Source: Nephrocerus scutellatus (lineage: Eukaryota; Arthropoda; Insecta; Diptera; Pipunculidae). Taken from it: DNA of 64,000 nucleotides. Positions 10,346-21,384 of this stretch are shown one piece after another. Where the stretch lies: NCBI GenBank assembly GCA_947095585.1, contig OX352765.1, positions 21,792,254 to 21,856,253 on the forward strand, read 5' to 3'. Under the pieces are notes generated by a model, which worked only from the letters and a program-made list of their open reading frames with translations, was not told the origin of the DNA and did not search any database. The position numbers were made by a program, and so were the translations under genes. Within the stretch, counting starts at the first letter, position 1. Each line of letters opens with the position of its first letter.

Positions 10346-11790
10346 AGGGAGTATTAATGAGCACCATTAGGGTGCTACAAGCGAATCTACATCACAATAA
10401 GGGTGCGTCCGCTACCCTTATACCCAATTCATACGGAGCTATAAGTCTTACATCATTTGCTTTCGATAATACTGAACAATCAGTAGCAGAGGTATCGAGG
10501 ACTCGACCAACCAATAGATAAGGGCCATGCTTGAAAGTCGAGTTATCACTTTTGTTACAGCTCTGCGTTGGTGGCTGCAGTCAAGGGTTATCCGCATCGA
10601 GGAGTCCTTTCTCCCCTCCTGTGGTTACTGGTCAACGACAATCGTCTAGCCGATCTACATAGATCAGGCTACATCGCCATTGGTCATCCTGATGACTTGG
10701 CGATTTTAATTAGTGGTAAGCACAGCACGACCATTTCAAATGTCATCCAAGGTGATTTACTACACGTTTTAGAATGGTGCAGCAGAGAAGGGCTTTCCAT
10801 CAATCCTTGCGAAACCGTTCTAGTGCCTTACACAAAAAGAAGAGCGGTCAATTTAGGACCTATCATTATTAAAGACACTACTTTAAGTAAAATTTCAGTG
10901 AAGTTAAATATTCCGGCGTCATCCTTGATAATCAGCTGAGCTAGAACTATTATATCAAGTCCACCATCGAACGAAACACTAGGACCATGTGGGCCAGTAG
11001 ACGCCTTTACGATAGAAGTTGTGGTCTTAATCCAAAAATAATATACTGGATGTATGCTATGATGGTGAGACCCATTATCACGTACGAGACATCGTTTGGT
11101 GGCCAACAGTTCTTGAACAAACAACGGTAACTAAGCTTCAGAAGCTACAAAAAAATTGTCTGTCTCGGTATTACGGGTGCCATGCATGCCTGCCTAACCG
11201 CAGCATTAAAAGCTGTCGTTGGACTTTTTCCCTTGCAAACATTCATAAGAAAGACGGCCGCTAGATGCGCTATTTAACTGCAGCTAGAATACAAATACAA
11301 ACCAGGTGACTCAATTCCCGATATAGACATGTTATGCACTAACCCCGACATTATGGTCAGGGAGCACTGCTTCGGCAGATTATTTGAGGTAGCAATATTG
11401 AACCGAGAAATCTGGTCTAAAGGTGTTCCAGCACTTGACGCTAAAGGTCTGGCCTGGTACACAGATCGATCGAAGATGAAATCTGGAGTCGGAGCTGGTG
11501 TTTTTGGACCCAACACCAAAGTCTCGATACCAATGAAGAATGAGTCGCACGGTTTTCCAGGCGAACCTCCATGCCGTTGAGATCTGCGCTACTTGGTTAG
11601 TAAAGGCGTTTAGATTTATATCTATTCAGATAGTCAGGCAGCACTGAAAGCGTTATTGTCCATCATAATGGACTAAAAATCAGTTAAATGCTGCTACGAT
11701 GATAGCAGGGCACAACATGGTGAAGCTCGGTTGGGTCCCTGGTCCCTACCCATTTGCATACTGATATTGCGTGAGCAGGTTACCTCAATA
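10346..11790 (+). pseudogene. LOA/I-like LINE ORF2 with RT and RNase H, internally deleted
   Basis: ORF2 begins MSTIRVLQANLHHNKGASAT, the start of an APE-type endonuclease, but after about 22 codons it jumps to the RT region (Y.AISLTSFAFDN), so nearly all of the endonuclease and the RT fingers are missing. The palm follows: VAAVKGYPHRGVLSPLLWLL (motif 4) and GYIAIGHPDDLAILISGKHS, in which the YADD box has become HPDD. The thumb follows with HVLEWCSREGLSINPCETV. The RNase H domain follows with WYTDRSKMKSGVGAGVFGP (first Asp, normally YTDGSK), SDSQAALKALL (third Asp) and MVKLGWVPG. Several stops and frameshifts are present, for example after IPASSLIIS. A sister copy lies at 15595-17345. Confidence 0.85.
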
Positions 11791-13660
11791 AGAGGTTACT
11801 ATCCCGACCAATCAGCCTTACTGGGAGTCTATGACACTCGAGACTCATCTCGGTAACCTGATAAGAGGAAGAAAAGAAGAATCTGAACTTCTTACACAAA
11901 ATCCATCTCGATCTCGGTATTAGATTTGGCTTTCCTACGCATACGGAAATATAAAACTCTAACAAAATTGAAATTCCAAAAAAACCACTTCCATCGAACT
12001 ACTTGTACTTGTACGTCTACACCCAAAAAAAAAGTGTTTTAATCGGATTTCTTTCAATCGAATTCTCAAGGTCCTGCTGGATTATAAGGTCTTTGTATTT
12101 TCATGCCAAAATACGTAAATTTTAATAACATCCGAGTACGTAAAATCAATCGTGACAATGTGTTTCCCATTAACGGGTGGAGTGGATAATATTTTATGGT
12201 CGTAACATTAAAGTGGGGAACGGCTTAAGCACGTTCGCTGCTCGTATCTTCTTATTCACATAACTCATTCAGCAACAATGTTGTGCAGTGAAAAGAGAGA
12301 CTGAACTACCACACTGACACCTTCAGAAGTTGGGCTTCTGCGAATACAAATCGCCAATCGTACGGCGTGTGCTGACTTTCAAGTTCATGTCGTATAATCA
12401 GAACGAACAAACAAGGGCACAAAATACAAAAATAAAAAAAAAATAAAAAACAATAACTTCGACGATCAAGACGGTCCGCATGAGCCCACACAAGCCCCAA
12501 AAAGACGAACGAATAGTGCAACTAACTCTTGGGAACATACGGGTATGGTAGATTGTCCTCTTCTTCGTCCCGATTTCGGATGAAAGAATCTTGAAAAATT
12601 TATTGCAAATTCACAGAGGCTGACAACAGATGGCATTTGGACAAGATTTGCGACAACACTCGAATTCGAACATAAATACATCAATGCTGCGGAGTCGACA
12701 GAAGCCGCCCGCCTCCAACCAGAAGAACATCGAGAAATAATTTATTTACGAGTATCTATCTCTCGATCGGGTAAAATTGTCTATAGCTTAGGAACGGTTT
12801 TGGGTGGCTCGTGATTGTACCATATGTGCTCGAGGTGGTCGATCGTTTGGACTGTACTTGCAACAAAGTTGCAATGCATGCCACATTCGCAACTCCGATT
12901 TATCGAGTCGACTTTGTGTTCCCTTCCATAGTTGACCTTTTTTTTTATCTCTATGCTAGTACACTTACCATTGCCATGCCTCAGTAAGCATCTAATATAC
13001 AAAAATGACAAAACTGTATTAGGTACCAGAGAGCACTTTGTTAGCCTAGATGTTATCTTGGGAGAAATCTTTTTGTATTCACACGAGCGGCCGGTGGCGG
13101 TTTGGCTCGCGCATGGCCACAGAACAACAACCACCAAAGAAAATTAAATAAATTCGACGACGTGTTTGGGATACAAATTTTGCACCATAAATTGAATCGC
13201 AGATTGAAACGTGATCGGAATATTTTGAATAGAATTATTAGACAACGCAATGCGAGTAAAATAGATCCGGAAGGAAGGAAAGAAGGAATCGATGCTGATG
13301 ATTTTGTAATTTTTTTATTGCTGAACAACTCAAGTGGCGTATTAAAATAGACACGCACATGCATCTCATACGTAGTTTGGCGTAGCTACATCTAAAGACT
13401 TGTAGAATTCCCACTCATATCGCTGAAAGATCAGTTAGCACTGATCGATGATCAAGAGACATCCAAGAACCCGATGTGATGATTTATTCCACCAGAGAAA
13501 TAATTTTTTAAATGCCATGGTCTTTGATGTTGGGAAACAATTTCCTCTGTTACTTCTAAATCAAATGTCCGAAGTCTAGAGAACCATGCTCTTCATTTGT
13601 GTTTTGTGAAACCCATCCAGCAGATTGACATAACAATAGTTCGTTCTCACAATTAGAAAT
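11791..13660. other. No confirmed gene; open frames on minus strand 12781-13364
   Basis: There is nothing recognisable between 11830 and 12740. On the minus strand an open frame of 118 codons (13137-12781) is followed by a stop and contains CEYKKISPKITSR, HGNGKCTSIEIKKKVNYG and SCECGMHCNFVASTVQTID. The cysteine spacing and the upstream frame VRVYFNTPLELFSNK faintly resemble the extracellular part of DEG/ENaC (pickpocket) channels, but I cannot confirm it. A splice-like GTAAGT follows GGCAATG inside the frame. It could be a decayed gene fragment or chance. Confidence 0.25.
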
Positions 13661-13675
13661 AAATAGAAATTGAAA

Positions 13676-14645
13676 AATTTGTCTTTACAACCGGTGTCCG
13701 GTTGGCCACCTGCAAAAATATCTTTCCGCCGGTCTCTATTTCGAGCCGATGTCATCAAATTTGGCATCCCTAAACTCTGAGCATCCCAGTCTACGCCATC
13801 TTTTCAGCCTAGGCTTAGCCTGCCTGATACCGCAAAGGAATTTCCAAGCAGGAACCTCTTCGCTAACAAGAGCCTACCTAGCTTAATTTTCTTCACGCTG
13901 TTGGCATCGTGGAAACGCTCGTCATTATAGAGTTTCCGGAATCATTCCTCGGACTCTCGGACGTTTGTCAGACATTCGCCAGAGGTGGAACCGTGAAAAA
14001 TACTTTTAGTGTTTGTGGGATTTGAGCATCGAACATCCTGCTAACGCATAACCACTAAAGCCCACGGCGGCCACTTCGTAAGACTTTTCTCTCAAACGCG
14101 TCTAAGAGGCTCTGAGTGCTTTTTTTTGCTATGCACCAAAGTATCAGAATCATATCTAAGTAATGGTAACCAATTACCAATGTCTTATACACCAGCAGCT
14201 TAGATGTCACGGTTTAATGCATGGATTGACCGACTAAAGTAGGCTTTTATCGCTTAAAGCAACAGTGGCCGTATTTCTGGTTCCATGACACGATTTGGTT
14301 AAAGGATTGCTTCGAAAAAGCGTATCTCAATTCGGGGTCAGTTTATTTGGGATACCGAATTCTCCATGGCTTTATAAATTTATACTCCGGCTGTGCTATC
14401 ATAGGCAGCGTTAAAGTCTATAAGCAGATGGGTAGTGAATTTATGAACTCTAGACAACTTCCCATCGCCTGCATAAGGGTGAAAGTCTGATAATTTGATC
14501 TGATGATTTGCCTAGGATATTGGTATGGGCCATAATAAACTTAAGCGACTGGGACTATACTGTTTTGAGGGATAGAGGTGAAAATCGTATGGGTCTATCT
14601 TGTCTTAAGGAATAGAGAAAAAATCTTCTAAGCGGTACTCATGAA
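13676..14645 (-). pseudogene. RTE-like LINE, degraded, internal deletion
   Basis: The minus strand aligns block by block with the longer copy at 50441-51709. From 14640 downwards it matches the RT fingers (KIFSL.., GPYQ, STTDQI), VRVELYKAMREFGIP, then, after a deletion that removes the palm including YADD, the thumb (ATVALSDKSLL), the KHSEPLRRV-type segment, and LYNDERFHDANSVKKIKLGR and DWDAQSLGMPNLMTSARNRD of the C-terminus. It ends in the family's terminal sequence (complement of TACAACCGGTGTCCGGTTGG). The end of this copy is the best guide to the C-terminal protein of the family. It is not functional. Confidence 0.75.
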
Positions 14646-14764
14646 CATAAGGCACCGATAATTGCTGTTCGTTCTGAAACTGTCCAGCCATCAGACTTAA
14701 TGATAAAAACGACTAACTTTCAAATAAACTTTTCGATAAGAACGGAATTAAGTTTAAAATATTA

Positions 14765-15590
14765 TTAGTACCCTTCCATGCAATGGATCTATCTGGTATA
14801 CAGACGGATCAAAAACGAACACAGGAACCGGAGTAGGAGTATTGGGCCCAGAACTACATTGCGAATACCCCTGGCCAATTCTCCAACAGTATTACAAGCA
14901 GAAATTATAGCAATAGAAGCCTGCATGCGAGTTCGATCTATGTGATCTCAGACAGTCAAGCAGCACTAATAACATTAAAAGGTCGAGTCTTTCATTTCAA
15001 AACAACGTGGAGCTGCTTCCGCCACTTAAAAGAAAAGTCCAAAACTAACAAAATTACCCTAATGTGGTCTCATGATCACTCTGTGCAAGAGAAGGCGCCA
15101 AAGGTGTCTACACTGGCTCCGAGCCCTATTCCTATTACAAAATCCATCTTAAAAACAAGATCAAGAAGTGGGGAAAAAACGTCATCGCAATGGAATTGGA
15201 ATTATCGACTAGGATGCTTCTTAAATATTAAATCATCTAGATAAAGCATTTAAAAAGAACCGCCATGCACTAAAACATTAGTCTGGTACATGATGGTACA
15301 TAGCCCATTTCATGGTCAGCTCTTGAAAATGGGTAAACCCCAGTCGGACAGCTGCCGATTCTGTAAAGATGCGAAAGAAACATCACTTTGCATATGTGAA
15401 GCCCTCATTCGAAAAAAAAAAAAAATACTTCAAGGCTCATACAGTTCTTTGGCCTAATGCCAAATTAATTCGCTTGGCAGATATAGTGGCATTCACGAAA
15501 GAACTAAGCCACATATTGTGGTAAACATCTGGGAAGCACAATAGACCTCAATTCACAAAGCCGTATAACCCAACATCAACAATAACAATT
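14765..15590 (+). pseudogene. LOA/I-like LINE 3' part (RNase H and Cys-rich end)
   Basis: The plus strand encodes YTDGSKTNTGTGVGVLGP (RNase H first Asp), then ISDSQAALITLKGR (third catalytic Asp region), and later HSPFHGQLLKMGKPQSDSC followed by RFCKDAKETSLCICEAL, the carboxy-terminal C..C...C.C region. Sequence between the two is scrambled by frameshifts. The fragment ends near an AACAATAACAATTAATG stretch, which may be its 3' terminus, and is immediately followed by another LOA-like copy on the same strand. It differs from its neighbours enough to be a separate subfamily. Confidence 0.75.
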
Positions 15591-15594
15591 AATG

Positions 15595-17345
15595 TATGGG
15601 GCAGAGGAAGTAGCTCCAATGAAATAGCTCTGTGTGCTTTCCTTGACATTGAGGGTGCTTTCGATAATACTGGCTACGACTCAATAACAAGAGCAATCAT
15701 AGCAGAGGTATCGAGGGCTCGACCAACCAATGGATAAGAGCATTGCTTGAAAGTCGAGTCATTGCGCCATTCTCAGGGGAAGTGTCTGTGGCGGTGACTG
15801 CAGCTAAGGGCTGCCCGCAAGGAGGCGTCCTCTACCCCTTCTATGGTCACTCGACATAGACAACCTTCTAGCCGATCTTCATAGATCAGGCTACATCACC
15901 ATTGGTTATGCTGATGATTTGGCGATCATATTTACTGGTAAGCACAGCACGACCATAAAAAATGTCATGCATTAAAATGTCGTGCGTTACTTCATCTCTT
16001 AGAATGATGCAGTAGAGAAGAGCTTTCCATCAATCCTTGCAAAACCGTTCTAGTGCCTTTCACGAAACGAAGACTGTCCGAGATGGGATTTATCATCAAA
16101 AAAGGCTCTATACGTTAGATTATTCCAGTAAGGTTAAATATCTCTGAGTCATCCTTGATAAACGACTAAACTGGAATTCTCTTATCAAGTCCGCCATATA
16201 GAGCCTTGTGGGCCTGTAGACGCGTCTACGGTAGAACTTGGGGTCTTAATCCTAAAATGATACATTGGATGTGTGCCATGAAGTTGAAACCAGTTATCCC
16301 GTACGCGGCATAAAGTTCTTGAACGGATAACGGTAATTAAGCTTCAGAAGCTACAAAGAATTGCCTGTCCTGGTATAACAGGTGCAATGCGCCACTTCCC
16401 TACGACTGCATTAGAAGCTGTTGTAAGCCTTTCACCCCTGCCAATCTACATTCGGAAGACGGCCGGTAGTTGCTCTATTAAGCTGCAATAAGAATATACT
16501 CAGTTCCCGAAAGATATTTTTTTTGTGCTATCCTGGACATCATGGCCAGGGAGTACTGTTTCGGCAAGTTATTTGAGATAATAATATTGGACCGAGCAAT
16601 CTGATCTAATAGTGCTCTAAGACTGGACAATAAATAAAATAAAGGTCTCGTCTGGTACACAGACGGATCGAAGATGGATTCTGAAGTGGGAGCTAGGGTA
16701 TTCGGACCCAACACCATAGTCTCAATACCAATGGGTAGAGTCCCACTGTTTTCCAAGCGGAACTCCATGCAATTGAGGTCTGCGATAGATAAGGGTATTA
16801 TAGGCGCTACGATTTATATCTTTTCAGATAGTCAGGCAGCACTGAAATCGCTATCGTCCAACATAATGAACTCTAAATCGGTTAAATCGGTAAAACTAGG
16901 TTGGGTCCCTGGTTACCAGGGTGTTGCAGGCAACAAACATGCAGATGAACTAGCAAGGGCTGGTTCAGAAACTGTGTTCTAAGGACCGGAACCTTGCTGC
17001 GGTGTCAGTTGGGTTCCCACCACAGCGATGATTAATAAATCGGAAAGTAAACATCGTCTGGCACACTGAAATAATATGCCAGGGCTTAGACAATCCAAAC
17101 GGTTAATCAGCACCTTTTGTTTAAGGAAATCCTTGATCTAGACAAGGATGACATCAGAAAGCTAGCGAGCTTTCTCACAGGTCACTGTAGCTTGCGATAT
17201 TACCTTAGAAAAATTAATCTGCGATCAAACATCTCTCCTCTGCTTGGAGGAGGATGAAACATCCAGGCACATTCTCTGTGACTTTCCAGGTTTGATCTGG
17301 TTGAGACTTATTTTTCACAAGTATCAGCCAAATGGGCTAGGGTTT
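15595..17345 (+). pseudogene. LOA/I-like LINE ORF2: RT, RNase H and Cys-rich end
   Basis: The plus strand carries, in order: AFLDIEGAFDNTGYDSI (RT motif 3, catalytic Asp), VAVTAAKGCPQGGVL (motif 4), GYADDLAIIFTGKHSTT (intact YADD box in one frame), SINPCKTVLVPFTKR, WMCAMKLKPVIPYA (thumb), WYTDGSKMDSEVGARVFGP (RNase H first Asp), IFSDSQAALKSLSSN (third Asp), KLGWVPGYQGVAGNKHADEL (last His/Asp segment) and LEEDETSRHILCDFPGL (Cys-rich end). The endonuclease and ORF1 are missing 5'. At least six frame changes separate the domains. It is the most complete copy of this family here in terms of domain coverage, and a sister of 10346-11790. Confidence 0.88.
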
Positions 17346-17354
17346 GTCTTTAAA

Positions 17355-17700
17355 AAAAAAATAGGACAAAGGATATCTCTTCTCCAGTCTGCTGGCATCG
17401 TTTCTTCCTCCCATACTTGCAACATTAGTTTAGGATGGTGTAGTTCATTATATTAATTATTTTATTTTAAGCCGGTTTGTAGATCTGGTAGCTTCGTCTA
17501 TGGTTTATGGTGGCAGCACAGTGTGGTCGTCGGTCATTGGGGGAGCCTTTAATTTCTTGTCACTTTATGTTCGATACAGCTGTTATGATTTGAAGAACGT
17601 CGCTGTCGTGGAAGTCAGCTTGAAAGAGTTCATTTTTACAAATCGACACGTTGCCACTTCAGTTGGCTTTTTTGAATCAGATAACGAATATCACTGAATT
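17355..17700 (-). pseudogene. RTE-like LINE, 5' side of RT (fragment)
   Basis: The minus strand reads LQVWEEETMPADWRRDILCP near 17430-17370, matching IVQVWEEEVMPEDWRRGILC of the copy at 51431-51709. Further 5' it matches that copy's MLPPPSIVEVSR block (17515-17480). Beyond 17520 it extends further 5' than any other copy, though that part is only weakly readable. It abuts the 3' end of the LOA-like element on the plus strand. Confidence 0.7.
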
Positions 17701-18733
17701 TCATTTCATATTTGACATACGGTGCATGCCTAGGTGACGTTCGAAGCGGGTCTTACAAAAAAAAAAAAAAATAGACTTGCTTAGTCTAATACAACCTCAC
17801 TACAACCGTGCAATTAATACAGTCAGGTACATTAATTTCCTGTCCATAAATTGTTTTTTATTAAAAAAATTTACCTTACACATAAAACTTTAACAAGAAT
17901 CACAAGCACTCTGAGGGCGGCGCATGGCATTGCTTAACGCAGTAATAAAATTGTTATATCGTTTATATGTGAATGTGTTTGTGATATTTAGAAAAAAAAG
18001 ATGCTAATAAAAATCTGACTCTGACAACATATTTTATGCATCATCAAGTGGCTTGGCCAGATTACAAAATAAAATCCGAGGACAGACGTTCGTCTCGTTA
18101 TTATCGCCCCAAATCAGATCGTATAGTCACCATGCGGTCGTAAAATAATTTTATAGTTTAGCTCACTTTGTACATCAATTAACGATACAAATTCGGCGGT
18201 TAAAAGTTAGTTTCCCTCGAAAGAGATAACAGCAGCGGAAGTGCGCCTATAAATGAGCAATAAAATAGCCTTCTTCCTTGTCAGCGGGAAACTACTACCT
18301 ACTCGTACATTACGAGTGTTTCCCATTTTTTCTGGGAAAAGTTTAGTCTTTTTTTTTTTTTTTTTTTGATTTGTAATATTGATATTTTACGATCAATAAA
18401 AAAAAACATGCACAGGGAGATGATTGACACAGCATGTGCTTATAACATTCATTTGTCTGTTGCAAACAATGTCTTGCAACACCACTGACCAGCAGACCGA
18501 GAGCTGCCAAAGCAGTAATTCAGATGTCATGAGACAATCACGTGGAATAACAGAATAGAATATAATATAACATATAACACTTATATGACTAGGGAGTTTT
18601 TTTTATTTTCATACTATCCATAGTAATTAATAGATAAATTTGGATAAAATAATTTCTTTGTAAAACATTTTTGACGTGACATCGTCTCAATCCAAGGTTT
18701 AAGGGGTACATGTCGAATGTTAAATGTCCCATG
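17701..18733. other. AT-rich intronic sequence, nothing recognised
   Basis: Poly-A (17757-17772) and poly-T (18353-18367) tracts and scattered short frames only. No domain, repeat unit or splice-flanked frame was seen. Confidence 0.4.
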
Positions 18734-18734
18734 T

Positions 18735-18872
18735 AAAGTCACACTGTTATGATACTGTTATGTCACTGTTTTATTTCCATGTTCACTGTTATGAGACACT
18801 GTTATGAGGCACTATTATGAGACACTGTTATAAGACACTGTTATGAGACACTGTTCTGAGATACTGTTATCA
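18735..18872. repeat. Short-period tandem repeat (GAGACACTGTTAT)n
   Basis: About ten degenerate copies of a 13-bp unit GAGACACTGTTAT, with variants such as GAGGCACTATTAT and TAAGACACTGTTAT. The array is cleanest between 18785 and 18865. Confidence 0.85.
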
Positions 18873-19104
18873 CTGTTCTATAGTTATATTTTATGTGTAT
18901 ATAACTATATATATATTTTTATAATGTTATTCAAATTTTGTTTAGACGATGTAAGAAAGCATTGTTTTTTGGAAGCGTTAAATTCAATATTGCGTAGTCC
19001 CTACCATGTTATGTTGTTAAGGCAGAATTTCACATACTCAAGATACTTAGTTGTTCAAGTTCCACTTGCGATTAAGGGGGCGTTTATTAAGCGTGAATTC
19101 ATTT

Positions 19105-19400
19105 GGAATGCTGAATGCTGCCGTCAGTGAGAGAATGATTTGGATTAGAAGTAGAAGACAGGAGATCAGCAATAAAAATGAGAAAAATTGTAGAAGACAA
19201 AACAGAGCCTTGGGGAACACCGCCATTTAAACGGCGAACAATGGATTTGAAAGCGTCCAATACGACCTGCACTCAACGGTCAAAAAAGTAGCTAATCGTC
19301 CAATGAAGCTGAGATTGACCAATTTCAAAGGCACTTAGGCCCTTTCTACAAAGGTTCCCAAAAGGTTCCATACTAGGTCTGCTGTTATTCTCCTGTTTTA
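19105..19400 (-). pseudogene. CR1/Jockey-like RT fragment
   Basis: The minus strand reads GLSAFEIGQSQLHWTISYFF, a stop, VQVVLDAFKSIVRRLNGGVP followed by QGSVLSSTIFLIFIADLLSS and TSNPNHSLTDGS. This is RT motif 4 with the flanking ...LLxWIxSYLxDRxIQVVxDGxxS segment and the position of the YADD box (here LTDG, catalytic Asp pair lost). The same family occurs on the minus strand at 54590-54905 and the plus strand at 61520-62200. Confidence 0.8.
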
Positions 19401-19411
19401 TAAACGATAAG

Positions 19412-19739
19412 CTGAGTGCCCGGCGTTGTCCGGTCAGAAAATATTGATTCAACACTCATCAATGACACTCAATCATCGACACCCCACAGACCCGCCCGGG
19501 TCTCACACCTACACAATATTAATGTCGCCCCTATACTTTTCGGGGTCACTGAGGAGAATAGTGATGGTAAGATACCTCTTTAGGGAGAGAGACGATTGGA
19601 CAGTGGGTGGTTGGTGTCGATTCCATAGTTTTCGGGGTAGCTGAGATAGTGATGACAAGTCACCGCTTTGGGGAAGGGTTCATTGGATGGGGGATGCGAT
19701 ATTAGTGTCAAATTTTACAATGCAACGCCGGGCACTCAG
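19412..19739. mobile_element. Non-autonomous element bounded by a 17-bp perfect inverted repeat
   Basis: CTGAGTGCCCGGCGTTG (19412-19428) and its exact reverse complement (19723-19739) enclose about 294 bp that codes for nothing recognisable. The inner part has two related GC-richer blocks (CTTTTCGGGGTCACTGAG and TTTTCGGGGTAGCTGAG). The 5' end touches the CR1-like fragment and the 3' end touches Helitron-like sequence. It could be a MITE-type element or the terminus of a Helitron-like element. No target duplication was identified. Confidence 0.6.
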
Positions 19740-19990
19740 TATTTATATATAAAAATTAAATTGTGTTTGTTCATCATCACCATATTTGGCTCTACAGCCG
19801 GGGTCCGGTCCTGGCCTCACGTTGTGTTTGTTTGTATGTTATTTGTTGTTGGTATTTTATTTAAAGAAACTCACATTTACCAACCGATTTTTATGAAATT
19901 TTCAATGTAAATTATTGGAAGATGAGAGACGGGTATAGACTGTAGCACACCCCACCCCACGATAGTCAGAGAAAGCCGGGGGTAAGTGTA
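19739..19990 (+). mobile_element. Helitron-like 5' terminal region (fragment)
   Basis: The sequence runs ATTTATATATAAAAATT, then TTGTGTTTGTTTGTATGTT, then ACCAACCGATTTTTATGAAA followed by TTTTCAATGT. A TATATATAAAAATT start followed by a T/G-rich stretch and a (C/A)CGATTTTTATGAAATTTT block is the look of many insect Helitron 5' ends. It is interrupted by the 51-bp RTE-like insertion at 19771-19821. No Rep/helicase coding region was found. The class is an inference from sequence style. Confidence 0.45.
19761..19831 (-). mobile_element. 51-bp 5'-truncated RTE-like insertion with 10-bp target-site duplication
   Basis: TTGTGTTTGT occurs at 19761-19770 and again at 19822-19831. Between them lie 51 bp whose minus strand is the terminal sequence of the RTE-like family (CCGGACCCCGGCTGTAGAGC) ending in an ATGGTGATGATGA-type tail. 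The same terminal sequence ends the long copy at 50441. Duplicated flanks plus a short tandem tail are the hallmarks of target-primed reverse transcription that aborted almost at once. Confidence 0.85.
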
Positions 19991-20194
19991 AACATTAAAA
20001 TCAACTATATTTGCATTTGCATTTGGCTAGTAAGCCATCAGCCTATACGTGGGCTGATGGCTCAGAACGACACAACTCACAACCAAAAGTTGGTAACAGA
20101 CTCGGTTAGCCTCCAAGGAGGTCAACCGCGTGCGTGATGGGGCCGCCTCCCGTAGTATCAACTCGACCTTGGTGAGATCTGGAATCGATGGGAA
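19991..20194. other. Unassigned sequence with short hairpin
   Basis: AGCCATCAGCCTATACGTGG and GCTGATGGCT form a possible stem near 20033-20062. A GC-richer stretch (20095-20170) follows, with no readable protein. Confidence 0.35.
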
Positions 20195-20445
20195 TCGATG
20201 GCCTCAGTTCGTTCACTATGTATGCCTGGGCGATTGACATAGCAGATCAAAAAACAATTTAAGCTGGAATCTCGAACCAAATGAATTGCCCCCACACAGA
20301 TTTGTAAATGACCGTTCGGTATGTGTGCCTGGTCGATTGACATGGCAGACCTTAGCAACACATTCAGCTGAAATCTCGAACCAAATCGTTTGCCAGTAGG
20401 ATAGCAATCTATCCTAGGCCCCCACACAGACCTGTGTATGACCGT
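20195..20445. repeat. Tandem duplication, unit about 105-135 bp
   Basis: Two copies share (T/C)CGTTC followed by TATGTnTGCCTGG, CGATTGACAT, GCAGA, ATCTCGAACCAAAT, CCCCCACACAGA and TGTnnATGACCGT. The second copy has an extra block of about 24 bp (CAGTAGGATAGCAATCTATC) that is itself nearly palindromic. Non-coding. No family was recognised. Confidence 0.75.
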
Positions 20446-20884
20446 GCCCTACTGGACATTCTAAGAACTATCAATCCAGTCACTTACGAGTATCTATCTT
20501 TCGAGTTGTCCAAGTATCCTACCCATCAATGGAGTAAGATACAGCGGCCCCCTCAAGGAGACACTTTGGTCAGCTGGCAACCATACAAATATTTTTTTTA
20601 AATACATATAATGTTTTCATAAATTGTCCACAATTTTTAAGTTTTCCATACGAAACATGGAGCTGTCATATATTGGAACGGCTTAGAAACCTGGCTATTT
20701 TTGAGTGCGGGAAGCAAAGCGTTCCGGAACAGCAACTTATAAATAAAAGTAGAACCAAAGAAATGTATCCAATGATGCATCTTAATTTAATGGCTTGCCA
20801 GAGGAACATGTATCGTATATATTTGTTAGAAGTTTTATTACTTTTATTAGAAGTCAAAAAACACAACAGTTAATACCACCAAGA

Positions 20885-21150
20885 CATCTGCTTACCTCTT
20901 GTTCTTTTTTTTTTAATTTCTGAAGTTTTTCGTGATCTTTTTCGGGCATTTTGGGGAGTTTTTTGAAGAGTCTTTTAATATACTTTTGGCGGGCTTTTGA
21001 GCGTCTTTCGGTGATCTTTTGGCTTTCTTTGGGTGTCTTTTGAGGGTCTTCTGGGGGGATTTTTTATGATTCTTTTGGGTGTTTTTGGAGAGGTATTTTG
21101 ATGGTCTTTAGGTGTATTTTAATGGTCTCTTGAGGGTTTTTTGCCCCCAA
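20885..21150. repeat. Degenerate short-period array of GGTCTTTTGAGG-type units
   Basis: A T/G-rich strand is built from irregular repeats such as GGTGATCTTTTGGC, GGTGTCTTTTGAGG and GGTCTTTAGGTG, with a period of roughly 12-30 bp. The same unit in complement (CCCCAAAAGACC) forms the arrays at 48616-48735 and 57545-57865. Confidence 0.7.
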
Positions 21151-21384
21151 CATCAAGAAGTTTCACTTACGTAAAGGTTGTGCGAGTTTTTTTTTTTAAT
21201 AATATAAGGCGAAAAAGAAGCACAGACATCTTCAAGAATCCTCAGCTTTGATGCTGAGTTTTACGGATGAAATCTTTTAAATTTTTACTTACTCCATGTT
21301 GGATAAACAGTCCTATTCCCATATCGGGAATATATTTTCTGTGCTGCCAGATAGGTATAGCTTCTGTCATATATCGTATCACAT
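21151..21384. other. No recognised feature
   Basis: AT-rich, with one T-run near 21190. Nothing coding or repeated was seen. Confidence 0.35.

Noticed and set aside
20033..20062. Stem AGCCATCAGC...GCTGATGGCT as a structured RNA
   Set aside because: A single hairpin without conserved context or a promoter is not enough to call an RNA gene.
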